The position numbers and the translations under genes are program-made. A stretch of DNA of 36,706 bases from Phanerodontia chrysosporium (Eukaryota > Basidiomycota > Agaricomycetes > Polyporales > Phanerochaetaceae): contig MJGA01000096.1 of NCBI GenBank assembly GCA_001910725.1, forward strand, positions 1 through 36,706. Reading direction: 5' to 3'. Below are positions 10,058-20,053 of the stretch, piece after piece. The notes beneath the pieces were generated by a model. It was not told the origin of the DNA and made no database searches. It saw only the letters and a program-made list of their open reading frames with translations. Numbering within the stretch: position 1 is the stretch's first letter; every line of letters starts with the position of its first letter.

Positions 10058-11733
10058 TCACCACTGACTCGACGTGCTCCTGGTTTCCAGCCCCTCAGTA
10101 CCTCTCGCGTGCCTCGGGTCGCCGTCGCCAGTCTCGCGAATCGCTGCCTCGCCCTGGCGTCGGTGGCTTAGTCCTTCTAGCTCACCCGCACCCAGCAAGG
10201 GCCATAACATTCTAGGCAGTAGGCACGTGTTGCACTTGCAATCTTGAGGGAGGAGCCTGTAGGTTCCCTCGGCAAGTCCTGCAAACGACGGGTCCTCCAA
10301 TGTCGTCCTGTCACCGTGCAGCTCTTCCAGGAAGGTTGTTACGAGCTCGTAGTATCGCTCCAGGTCACCTGCTTCGACACACGCCTGTCGGAGCATCGAG
10401 CTGAAACCAGAAGTCTCCAACGGAGCCCGGGGTTGTTCGTTGATCGCTTCCGTGAGGTCATCCGCACTAATCTCCGGGACGGGGCGTCTGGATAGAGACT
10501 GAGACTGCCGCCTCTGCCATAGCTGCACGTAGGATGTGAACTTGATGAATTCGCAGCAGAGTTGGGTACTAGTCCTCATGTCGGACTCGTCGGACGACCT
10601 CTGGTAGAGTGAATCGATGACGATATACTCAGCAAACTAAGTGTGCGTAGCTAGAAACATGGACGCACTGATCTGAGATAACTCTCCACAGCATGCCCGG
10701 CCCATGTCACGCGGATCGGCTCCGTCACCCACACATACATGGCAAGCTGGATGCTTGGGATAAAGGAGAATAGCAGGGGGTAATCATTGCCATAATAGGC
10801 TCGCTGAATGGAGGACCAATCCAAAAGATAATAGGGCCAGAGTGTGATGAATGGATGCCTCTCTGGGGATCCAAGATACCTTTGAGTCGGTGACGATGCA
10901 AGCAGCTCGGTGACAAGTGGCACATTGAGAATTTCTGCCAAGCATATGAAGCCGTTGCTTTTCCGCCACAAAGCATCTGGATGTCGCTCGCCTAAGAAGA
11001 ACTGCGGGAAGGAGTCATCGAAGGGTGTTACGCTGCGGTCTGCATTGATCATCAAGATGCTCTTCAGGCCTAGTAATACCGATAAGTCGTATTCGTGGCC
11101 TAGAGACAAATTGTACAGTTGACTAAGCTTGCTGCCCATGTTCAGGCCTCCCTTGCACACAGCTAAGGCCACTATGATGTTCATGCGATCCTGCTGGTTG
11201 ATGTTGCAGCTGTTATGTTGGAACGATAGAATAGCCTGGTAGATGATATTGGCTGACGAAGGTATCTGTTTGCAAAGGAGATGTTGGAGTGCCATGGACT
11301 CTAGGTGAGAATGTTCCCTGCATAGATAGTTAACTACAGCCCTTGCAACTGCGATGTCATTGCCAACAAGTCTCGAAAGCTTTTGGAGGTAGTGAGGATG
11401 CTTTCGAAGATAGTCTTGGAGATGCTGGGGAACAATCAAGAGCCTAGTCTCCAGATAATGTTGTGCACTACATGCGCTGTGTTGTAGACCATCACCTAAT
11501 GGTTGGTAATGCACAAGGTGTATCAACCTGGGATCCAAGAGTCTCGCTGTGATGTGTAGCAAGGGTTGTGAAGTGATGAATATACGAAGCCAAGGGAAAT
11601 TGCAAACCAGGTCAAGCAGATATCGCAACAGCCCTGAGACGGCCTCCTTCTCAGGTAGGCCATCAATCCCATCGATGACTATGACTGTTGGCTTGAAAGG
11701 CATTTTTGCAAGAGCACGATGGATCATGTCTCT

Positions 11734-11738
11734 GATTA
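11734..11738. repeat. Target-site duplication GATTA (left)
   Basis: GATTA lies directly before the LTR start TATCACA at 11739. Its partner lies at 12339-12343, directly after the LTR end TGTGACA. Confidence 0.85.
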
Positions 11739-12338
11739 TATCACAAAAATGCGCTGCCCTAGCGCCTATACACCAAACCAACCAGCAATACTCACTGGCA
11801 AAGGTTTACTTGGACTACAAGGGGTGTAGCCAAGCTTGAAGACGAGGTATAAAGACTAGAGAGGTGAAATGCGATGAGATTGAAGCTGGGGAGGCACCCC
11901 CAGCCCTCAGGGTTTATATACATGTGCACCAGGTCCCCAGGGACTGGTGTTCAGGGTCCTAGCTATCTAATACCTACTACGCCATTGGCTAGTGCCCTAC
12001 AGGCATTCCTACATTCTCCTACACGTTCCTAAATGTTCCTACGATGTCCCAGAAACCTCCAGAACGTTCCAGCACTGTCCAGACCTGTCCAGAGACCTCC
12101 AGGACTTTCTAGTCCATTCCGGAGTGTCTCGGCGCTTCCAGACCCTTGCCTGCTTCTAGACCTTCGACCATGTGACCCTGGGATACCGCACGTGTGCGCA
12201 TCACGTGACCGCCGTATCACGTGACCAGCCCCGAGCCTAGGGCTGTCACTCCAGCGCTTCTGCATGTCACAGTTCGGAGTAATCGCTTCTGTCACCTGCT
12301 GCCCCTAACCCTAAGGGTTGAGACGAAAAACTGTGACA
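11739..12338 (-). mobile_element. Solo LTR of an LTR retrotransposon, 600 bp
   Basis: Read on minus, the element starts TGTCACAG and ends TTGTGATA. This is the TG..CA form with one C-to-T change at the far end and imperfect 8-bp terminal inverted repeats. It is flanked by a perfect 5-bp GATTA duplication. It carries TATATAAACC (minus strand, 11912-11921) followed by a C/T-rich initiator-like tract, as expected for a U3-R boundary, so its transcription would run the same way as the NLR gene. The U3 part contains GGTCACGTGA boxes and a field of degenerate CTGGA(A/C)(A/G) words. There is no internal coding region, primer-binding site or second LTR, so it is a solo LTR left by recombination. Confidence 0.85.
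12201..12226. promoter_or_regulatory. Two TCACGTGACC E-box sites in the LTR
   Basis: TCACGTGACC occurs at 12201-12210 and 12217-12226, with a related CATGTGACCC at 12169. CACGTG is the classic core bound by bHLH factors such as Cbf1/USF types. Two exact copies 16 bp apart in a U3 region suggest an upstream activating site. This is inferred from sequence only. Confidence 0.45.
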
Positions 12339-12343
12339 GATTA
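12339..12343. repeat. Target-site duplication GATTA (right)
   Basis: Partner of the copy at 11734-11738. Removing the LTR and one copy joins the NACHT reading frame exactly. Confidence 0.85.
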
Positions 12344-13753
12344 CATGTTCCATTCCATATTCGTCACCCTCCGAGAGGTGCTTCCGGACAATGTCTTGCA
12401 CAACTTTAGCATCAGAACCGAGACTTGAGTGTAGCTGATATGCAAGTGATGGCAGGAAAACACGAAGTGGAGTATCAGAGGGACAATTGTCCTTCATAAA
12501 GAAGCAGGAGGCCACAAGAATGTGGGCCTTGGGCTCTGATGCTTCATTTAGACGTGTACAGACCTGGTAGGCAAGAGATGATTTCCCAGAGCCTGGCTCA
12601 CCAGAGAGAAAGTAAACAGCTTTCTGCCCTGGTGCTGGCCAGCATTGTAGATCAGCCAGAATAAGATGCCGCCCAGACTCGTGCTTATGATCTGACATGT
12701 GGTGAAATGACATGTGAGTCATTAGCTCGAGGAGGGTTGCAGTCTCTTCTGAGGATGTGAATACTATTTAAATGAAAGGTTGCTGGAAGTGTCTAGCAGA
12801 TGACTTACCAGCCAGCTTCCATTCATATTCTCTATCCTGTGCAAAACTGTGAGTGAGCCTTGAGAGGATTGGTGAAATGATTGGGCTCCACAAACCAATG
12901 TGTCACGGATTGTGATCAAAATATCAATGAGACTAACTGAGTCGCAGTGCTAGAGACGTGGGCAAATCATTCTGGCTGATCATTAAATGCGAACAAAAGT
13001 GACACAATACCTCAAAAACAGTGGTGGCCGTGTCCAAACGCTCCTTCATCTCTCTGAGAATGGCACAGTTATGATTGAGTGATCTTGGGCCAAGGGAGCT
13101 TAGAAAGTGCCGCAGGCCTTTGCTGGGGGCACTCCTCAACCTGTTGGCACATTTGCTGACGTGCAACAGCTCGCTGTGTTCCATGTCAACACAAGCAGGC
13201 TGCAGTGGGCTGCAACATACCTGAGCAGGTTCCGAGCTCTCTCTTGGAGTTTTTCGCAGGACTTGATTCTCTCTTTCACTTCCTCTTGCCAATCCTGGGC
13301 CCTGGGGTCGGTCAGAATGTCTTCCACCTTTCCGATGGTCTTCATGATAATGTTATCCAAGCTTGAGATACTAGCTGTAAGCATGGCTTTCTGCTCACGG
13401 CAGTGGTCATCGGGGAGGGTCTGGATAGGATTACATGGTTAATAAATGATGCCACAGGATGCTTTGGGACGGCGTACCTGAAGATTCATCTCTAGGTTAT
13501 CCATCTCGGCGATGATAGCTGTGAAATGTGTCAATCGCTCGGTTTGGTACAGGTAGTACTCATGCATTGCCGTCGAGTACACGAAGAGCGGATAACGAGA
13601 TGTTGGTGGTGGAGTGCAAGTGTAAGGGTACTGCGGGAGCGTCGAGTACGTTGGAACATGTGCTTGCGACGCGCGTCGCTCGTGTTCGGAAATGAAGTAT
13701 GGCTGTGTGCCGTGCACACGAGGCGCGGACCAATAAAGAGGGTCGACAGGCAT

Positions 13754-13869
13754 TGCGGTATACTGATCTGAGGCGACGGCGCGGTCTGCTGCCTGTGCGT
13801 CGTGAGAACAGTCGAGTGCCACGAGGTCTGTCCCTAACCCCAGGCCTGCCTCCCACTTCGCCCAAGACC
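13754..13869. promoter_or_regulatory. Compact 116-bp divergent promoter, NLR-like / SRAP
   Basis: Only 116 bp separate the NLR-like start codon (minus) from the SRAP start codon (plus). Either the transcripts start inside this spacer or their 5' regions overlap the neighbour. No TATA box is evident. Confidence 0.45.
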
Positions 13870-15380
13870 ATGTGCGGCCGCTTTGCACTCGGGCTCCCGG
13901 TACGTCGCCATTTCCCCACCAGCGGACTGCACCACCCACGTGAGCACAGCACGACGAGATCCAGGCCCTGCACGGCTACGACGGCCTCGCGGTCGGCGAC
14001 TGGGTCGCGCGCGACGCCTTCGTCCCGCGCTTCAACATCGCCCCGCGCTCGCAGGCCCCTGTCGTCTGCCGCGCCGACGCACTCGCCTCCGCTGCCTCCG
14101 CCAACCCCAGCGCTGCTGGCCCCTCTGCCTCCGCAACCCACGAGGAAGGTCGAGAGGCTGGCGAACGCCGCAGCGGACACGATGCAGAGGACGCCGCGCT
14201 CGTGCTGCACACGATGAAGTGGGGGCTCGTCCCGCACTGGAGCACGCGCGAGGACCCCACGCTCAACACCATCAACGCGCGCGCCGAGGCGCTCGAGGAG
14301 GGCACCGGCATGTGGAAGGGCCTCCGCGCCCGCAGGCGCTGTGCCGTGCCGTGCCAGGGGTGCGTCCTGCTCTCTGTTCCTGCACGCGGCCAGCGGGGCA
14401 CTGAGGGCCGCAAGGTACTACGAGTGGCTCAAGAAGGGCCGCGAGCGCCTCCCGCATTTCACCCGGCGCGCGGACGGGCAGCTCATGCTCCTCGCCGGGC
14501 TCTGGGACGTCGCCGTGCTCCCAGGTGCGCCCCCGCCCCCTCCTTGTCCGCTCCTTGCCCGCCTCACGACGCGCAACAGGGCACGCCGAGCCGCTGTACA
14601 CCTTTACCATCGTCACGACCGCCGCGTGCGCCGCGCTCGCGTGGCTGCACGACCGGCAGCCCGTCGTGCTCGACAGCGCGGACGCCCTGCGCACGTGGCT
14701 CGACGTCGGGCGGCACCCCTGGGACGCGCACGTCGTGCGCCTGCTCGCGCCGCCGCGCGGGGAGAACCTCACATGGTGCGCGCCCCCGCCTCTGGTGCAC
14801 GACGGACCGCCGTGCGGTGCGGTGCGGTGCTGACGGTCTCGTTGCGGGCAGCTATCCGGTGCCGAAGGAGGTCGGCAAGGTCGGCGCCGAGTCGCCCGCG
14901 TTCGTCGAGCCCCTCGCGGCGCGCAGGGACGGCATCGAGGCCATGTTCGCGCGGCAGGTGGCCAAGGCTCCGAAACGCAGCGCGTCGCCGGGGCTCCCTG
15001 AGCTAGTGTCCTCGCCGCCGAAGAAGACAAAGTCGGACGAAGACGAGACAGCGGAGGAGCCGAAGACGGAGAAGATGAACACCTGGGAGGACGACGAGGT
15101 CGAGATCCTCGACGTTGACGCGCCTTCTGAGGGTCCGAAGCGCAAGAGTACGAGTACTAGCAAAGAGGTAAGACGGACGTGGTGTGTATGCCGCTCGTCA
15201 GGTGCTGACGCGGTGTGCGTAGGCATCCCAAGGTTCACCATCGAAAAAGGTAGGACTTTCAGAGCCCAATACAGTCGATGCTGACGCAGGGTGCAGAAAA
15301 AGACAGCAAGGGCCACAAAGTCCAAGAAGCCGCAGGTGAAACAGGACAAGTCAAAGATCACAGCGTATTTTGGAAAGTGA
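13870..15380 (+). CDS. SRAP-domain abasic-site processing protein (HMCES/YedK family)
   Basis: It forms a thiazolidine DNA-protein crosslink with abasic sites in single-stranded DNA, shielding them at replication forks; it acts in the nucleus. The seven exons are 13870-13899, 13950-14359, 14415-14524, 14580-14775, 14852-15167, 15223-15249 and 15297-15380; they sum to 1173 nt (390 aa). All catalytic residues are present: Cys2 in MCGRFALGLP (exposed after Met removal), Asn in TINARAE, Glu in GYYEWLKKG and His in WLHDRQPVVL. FNIAPRSQAPV and MKWGLVPHWS are also typical. The SRAP fold ends at AMFARQ. The long basic/acidic tail ends KSKITAYFGK, which resembles a PCNA-interacting (PIP-like) box with Lys in place of the usual Gln. 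The start is fixed because Cys2 must follow the initiator Met. Its dead paralogue lies about 8 kb to the left. Confidence 0.93.
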
Positions 15381-15616
15381 CCATGCACGGTCCCCTCAGT
15401 CCTCAAGTCGGCCTGGCAGCGATAGCACCTGTATTGTACACTTTAACTAACCATGTACAATGGGACCTGTACTCCATGTTAGAACGAATGTTCAAATCGA
15501 CATTTTACAACGCTTGGAACAGATACATCACGAGCTAGAGCTACAAAGTCTACGCACGCATACAGCGGTCTACACGAAACGAACAGAAGGTATCACAAGG
15601 ACTGGCCGCAGAGAGT
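15381..15616. other. Convergent 3' flank
   Basis: 236 bp between the stop codons of the SRAP gene and the Ser-rich membrane gene. I see nothing in it beyond probable 3' UTRs. Confidence 0.5.
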
Positions 15617-18600
15617 TCAAAACGCGACACCCACCCCCGCAGAGAAACTGCCCTCCTCCTTCTGGCTCTCACGCGAGCCCGACGGGCCCACGCCCCCAAA
15701 CGGGTCGCCGAGCCCAAACAGGCTGACGCCCTCGACGACGCCCTCGCCAAAGCCGCCGCCCCCGCCCTCTGCGCCCGAAAAGTCCATCTCGGGCAGCGCG
15801 CCGGCGGCGAACTGGAGCGCACCGAGATCGAGCTCGAGCACGCTCTCGTTCACGCTCCCGCGGAGGTCCGCCGTGCTGATGCTCGCCGCGCTGAGGCGCG
15901 CGGCCGCGGTACCGCCGGGCGGCGGGAGGCGCAGCGCCGCGAGGGCCGGCGCGCCGAGGGTGTGGAGCGTGCTGCCCTGCGCCGGCGCGGTGCCGACGAC
16001 GACGTACGAGGACGGCCGCGCGGGCGTGTCCGCCGCGGGGAGCGCGAGGGCGGACAAGTAAGGGGAGGCGGGAGCGTCGCACTCGGACACGCAGTCCTCC
16101 TCGATGATTGGGTACAGCTGGCTGCCGTGCGGGCGGACGAGGCTGTCGCCGCTCGCGTCGTCCGCGTCGTCCGCCGCGTCGCGCGCGCCGAGCTCGTCGG
16201 CGGCGGAGCGCACGGAGCGCGCCTCGATGCTGAAGTCGTCCGCGTCGTCCTCGGCAGAGGCGTCGAGCGAGCTGCTGCGCGAGAGGCGGGCCGCGAGACC
16301 GAGCGCGGCGCTGACGGCGTCGACGTCGAGCCGCCCGTCGCTCGCCATGAGCGCGTCCAGGTCGAGCGATGCCCAGCTCTCGGTCTTGCTCCTGCTCTTG
16401 CCCTTCGAGCCCCCCGCGCTGCTCGCGCCGCGCGACTGGGCGCTCCCGGCGGTCGCTCGCGACGAGTGCGACGACGCCTTGCTCGCGCCGGCGCTCGACG
16501 CGCTGGAGTTCGTGCCGACGTCGAACACGAGCAGACCCTCGACCTCCTCGCTGGAGGTGCCCTTCGCGGTGTATGCTCCGTCGCGCTCGCCGCTGGTGTT
16601 CATGCCGAACTCGTCTGGGTTGGGAGTCGAGGGCCCGCTGACGCTCCTTCTAAAGCGGCCTGCGAGGCGCGCCTTTGCCCCAGTGAACCTTGGTGTTGGG
16701 CTCAGGGGTGGCCGAGGATTTAGGGGCACGAGCTGATTGGGTGTAGGTGTAGGAGGCAATGCCCCAGGCATCGCAGGGCTGTCTTTACGAATGGTGGTGG
16801 CAGGGCTTTCAGCCACAGGAGAACGAGCGCGATGGTGTCTTTCACAGCCACTGGGCGAGGGGTGGAAACTGTCCTCCATTACGACTCGCCCGCGGCCAAG
16901 TGAGGGAGACAAGCGTGTGGGCGTCTTTGTAAAGCCGAGACCAACGGCCTTGCTGCGGCAACCTCTCCCATCTTCGACGCCGCCGTCACTGGCTGAGACA
17001 GGAGAGACTGGCTCTGCTCTATGGGTGTGTTCAACGGCTTGACAGTAGCCTTTGCCTGCGAACTCTTTGTAGGCAAGAGATACGTGACAACATTCCGTCT
17101 TTCTTCAGAACCTGGAGATACCTTGCGATTTAACGATGTTGCAGGATCGCAAGGAGTGACCGGAGAGTGTGGTTGAGCGGGCGAGGAGGGAGCCACAGGA
17201 GAGGAGAGGGGTGAGGTCACGCTTAGAGACAAACAAGCACGTAAAGAAGACGAAGATGTGATAGAGGTGACGCTAATCCGTCTGCTAGCGGACTCTGGTA
17301 GTGACAGTTTGTCTTGAGACTTCGACGAGGGAGACGATGACATCGCCGAGGAGACGTTCACGTTGTGTCCATTCTGGGGCTGGAGAGAACTGTCTGCAGC
17401 ACTATCTGCATTTCTTCTCGACACAGGGTCAACTGCAAAAAAAGATCTAGTAGATGCGAATGGGAATCAAGCAGGACGCTCACGAGAAACGGGATCCAAG
17501 GCAGGGGATACGGAGGTTGCACTAGCTGGTGAAGAGCTCGACGGTGTCGGAGAGAGAATCAAATTCGGGGAGAAATAGTACGGTGTTGAGTATGGTGACA
17601 AGTCCGAGTTGGCGCTTATAGCCGGAGACCGATTCTTATGGAACGCGGAGACTATGTCCTTGCGCGCGTGATAATAGGTACGCTTATCTGAGGACGACAT
17701 ATGAGGCATTGACGACGACGCGTGAACGATCTGTGTCAAGGGAGACTCTTTCATGATGATGGGGAGAGATCTCGAAGAGCAACCAGGCCCGGGCAGAGGT
17801 GAAGGCAGGGGGTCGCAGGGCGGAGAACTAGGATGAACGCTGGCACAGTCTTCGATGCACCTGGACTTGCCGGCCGATACAGAAGGGTAATCGCCGTTCT
17901 TAACCATATTGGAGTGAGACCGAATGTCATTGGAACCGCGCGCAAGTAAAGCTTCTGTCGTGCAAGAGACGCCATTCAAGGCCTGCTCTGTAGCTTTCGC
18001 GAAGTCTTCTTGCTTGGCAGTGCCGGACAAGCCCCCGAGGTCGGGAGTGTTCATCTCCAAGAAAGACAAGCTAAGAGACCGAGTGTGGGTATTCAAAGAC
18101 GCTGAAGCATATCTAGAGGACTGAGACTGCCTGTTGAGATGAGGGCCTGACGAACGCGTAGCCTTTGAGACTGAGCCTGAGCCACGGTTGGAATTGACAG
18201 GTGCCGAAACAGAAGCAGAGCGACGATGCGACTTGCGCGAGCGATGCGAGCCACCAGCACCAGCGAGACCATCTGAAGAAACTTTCTTGCGTTCAACAAG
18301 ACTGCCGTCGTTTGCAATAGACATCCGTGTTCGCGCAGAGGAGCTCAGGGTGCCACCGTTAGATCTCAGAGAGGTGGAGTTGACCGTGCGTACACGAGAG
18401 CCAGTGGACACAGATTGAGACGCAAACCCGCCAGCGGTCAAGTAGGGGGACATATTCGGGCTTGTGGTAGGGTGTCGGCTGAGGGTGCTTCGGGGACTAA
18501 AGGTACTCGGGTAGAAGCTGCCAGGCCTAGAGTCTCTGGTCAGTAAACCATGTAAGCAATGGTACACGGCACTCACGTAGACATCGCAAAGGAGGAGCGA

Positions 18601-19145
18601 CGAGCGACCCGATGTGCGCGCACGGTGATACGAGTCTCCCACTCGGGCGAGCCCAGAAAGCCAACGACATAGCCTTGGAGGTCGTGCCGAACTCTAGTAG
18701 AGGCGGCGCGGAGAGCCGAAGGGTTGAACTTCAATAGTTTGCGAGGTGTCTTGATGGGGACCAAGCCCGAAGACAGAGCAAACGCAGCCGACGCGCTAGA
18801 TGCGTCGAGACCAAGACCAACCAGTGGGGATTGTTGCTTCTCGTCCAGCGTGTCGGCAGATGAACTCGAGACGGCGCGAGTTGTACACGGAGTGCTTGGA
18901 TGGCCGTTGTGTATCGTATGAGCCCGCCTGTACTTGAGATACGTGTACTTCAGCAGCGCAAGCACGACGAAAGGTGAACCAAGCCCGAGTGCAAGAAACC
19001 CTGCAGAGGCCGGAGTCAGGCTAGTGTCACAGCTGTCTCGTCTTCTTGGCACTGGGGAGGCCTCTGCACATAGAAACAAAGAGGTGAAAAGAATGACAAG
19101 ACAAGAGAATGTGGGGAGGAAAGTCGAGGGACGTGAGGACGACAT
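15617..19145 (-). CDS. Ser-rich single-pass membrane protein, 1123 aa, function unknown
   Basis: I do not recognise the family. Exons on minus are 19145-18577, 18526-17484, 17432-17009 and 16952-15617; the three introns (50, 51 and 56 nt) have GT..AG ends, and the exons total 3372 nt, an exact 1124 codons. The N-terminus has a signal-like segment (FLPTFSCLVILFTSLFLCAEAS) followed by PVPRRRDSCD, a possible dibasic cleavage region. A membrane segment follows at about residues 47-67 (GFLALGLGSPFVVLALLKY), with a basic stop-transfer YLKYRR. The remaining roughly 1050 residues are predicted cytosolic and very rich in Ser, Ala and Pro, with many SP and RSxS sites that suit phosphorylation. Base composition becomes markedly GC-rich in the last exon. 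The layout resembles a plasma- or cell-end-membrane scaffold with a disordered tail, but that is inference. Confidence 0.75.
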
Positions 19146-20053
19146 GGTGGACGCTCTCCAAGCTTCACGGGCCGTAAGCGCGCTAGGCGAGGGCGCGGGA
19201 AAGTCGGGATGCGTGCCGAACTCTGCCAGCTGCGTCGCCTTGCCCCGAACCAGCGGTGCAACAGTCTTGAGTACGCTTTCTCTTGAATGCCTTCGAGCCA
19301 GATGTATAGCTGATCATGTTTTACACTGTCTAGTACAAGGTTTGACAACTCATTGGTCCGCGATACCTGGACCGTGCTGGTCTGCAGTCGGAGGGGTTCG
19401 TTTCACGACCGTGCATGTAGGATACTATTTGCCTACCTCTGCACGCTCCCTTCTGCGGCCACGAGTCATTGTATACGAGATGAAAGCTGAAGAACAACTC
19501 AAGGCGACTATGAGACTGCGCTGGCCCGACGGGCACGAAACGGAAGCAGATGCTAAACAATACGACGAGCCGTCGGCATGCTCCCAACAATTTGTGAGGC
19601 TCACTTCATTGTTATATACAGTGTACGTGGGCTGTCGGCTCCAAAAATCTGAGAGGAAAACCACTCTGGCTCGTTTTGATAGGTCGGTTTGATTCGTGTC
19701 ATCTTGCAAAGAACCCGTCCTGACGTCGTATCGTATTGCTTTGAACGATGCAACAGACCAACCCCATCCCCAAAAGATGGGACATGCACTGACTACCTCT
19801 CTACCACAGTTATACCGCGGTACGAGAGTGCTTCGTTGCGTTACGAACCGTTCCGCGTCATAACGGTAGGTGTTACTTCAAGGCACAAAGGGAATAAACG
19901 CCTGAGCCTTTGTGTGTAGACCCTTGTGGCCCCCGGGTGACGTTGGACTTTTCAGGAAGTCACGCCTCAGCCACAATGTCGTTGTGAGGTTAAATACGAC
20001 CACTTTCCCCTTGTGCTCACTTCCTTCCACTCCACTCCCTCTCGCGACAAACA
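19146..20053. promoter_or_regulatory. Divergent promoter region, 908 bp
   Basis: Spacer between the Ser-rich membrane gene (minus) and the Gln/Pro-rich gene (plus). The last 60 bp before 20054 are C/T-rich (TTCCTTCCACTCCACTCCC). A TGACGTC element lies at 19721-19727 and a TGACGTTG at 19938-19945, both similar to bZIP/CRE half-sites. No gene is recognised inside. Confidence 0.4.

Larger units (their letters stand above)
10058..13753 (-). pseudogene. NACHT/NLR-like STAND NTPase gene split by a solo LTR
   Basis: This family comprises signalling NTPases that work as NLR-like sensors in non-self recognition in fungi. Exons on minus are 13753-13478, 13420-13221, 13155-13011, 12949-12896, 12836-12809, 12748-10669 and 10600-10058. 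The N-terminal half is helical. The NACHT begins at FLSGEPGSGKSSLAYQV (Walker A) and has TVIVIDGIDGLPEKE (Walker B) and RIFITSQP (sensor). A 600-bp LTR lies in the NACHT exon between EYGMEHVI and RDMIHRALAKM. Leaving out the LTR and one 5-bp duplication, the exons total 2721 nt (906 aa), divisible by three with every phase correct, so the insertion is the only visible defect and is probably recent. A spliced transcript that skips the LTR is not supported, because the obvious acceptor reads into a stop. No WD40, ankyrin or TPR repeats are visible; the C-terminus holds a further 180-residue module of unknown type. Confidence 0.85.

Noticed and set aside
11744..12270. Treating the NLR gap as one long intron of about 500 nt
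   Set aside because: Other introns of the gene are 45-65 nt, the obvious acceptor gives a stop or the wrong phase, and the GATTA duplication with TG..CA-type ends explains the gap exactly.
12302..12320. Telomere-like CCCTAACCCTAA
   Set aside because: Only two units, inside the solo LTR and part of a palindrome; not a telomere or an internal telomeric array.
15962..16736. Plus-strand frames of 253 and 210 codons
   Set aside because: Shadows of the GC-rich last exon of the Ser-rich membrane gene on minus; biased Arg/Ala composition and no start context.
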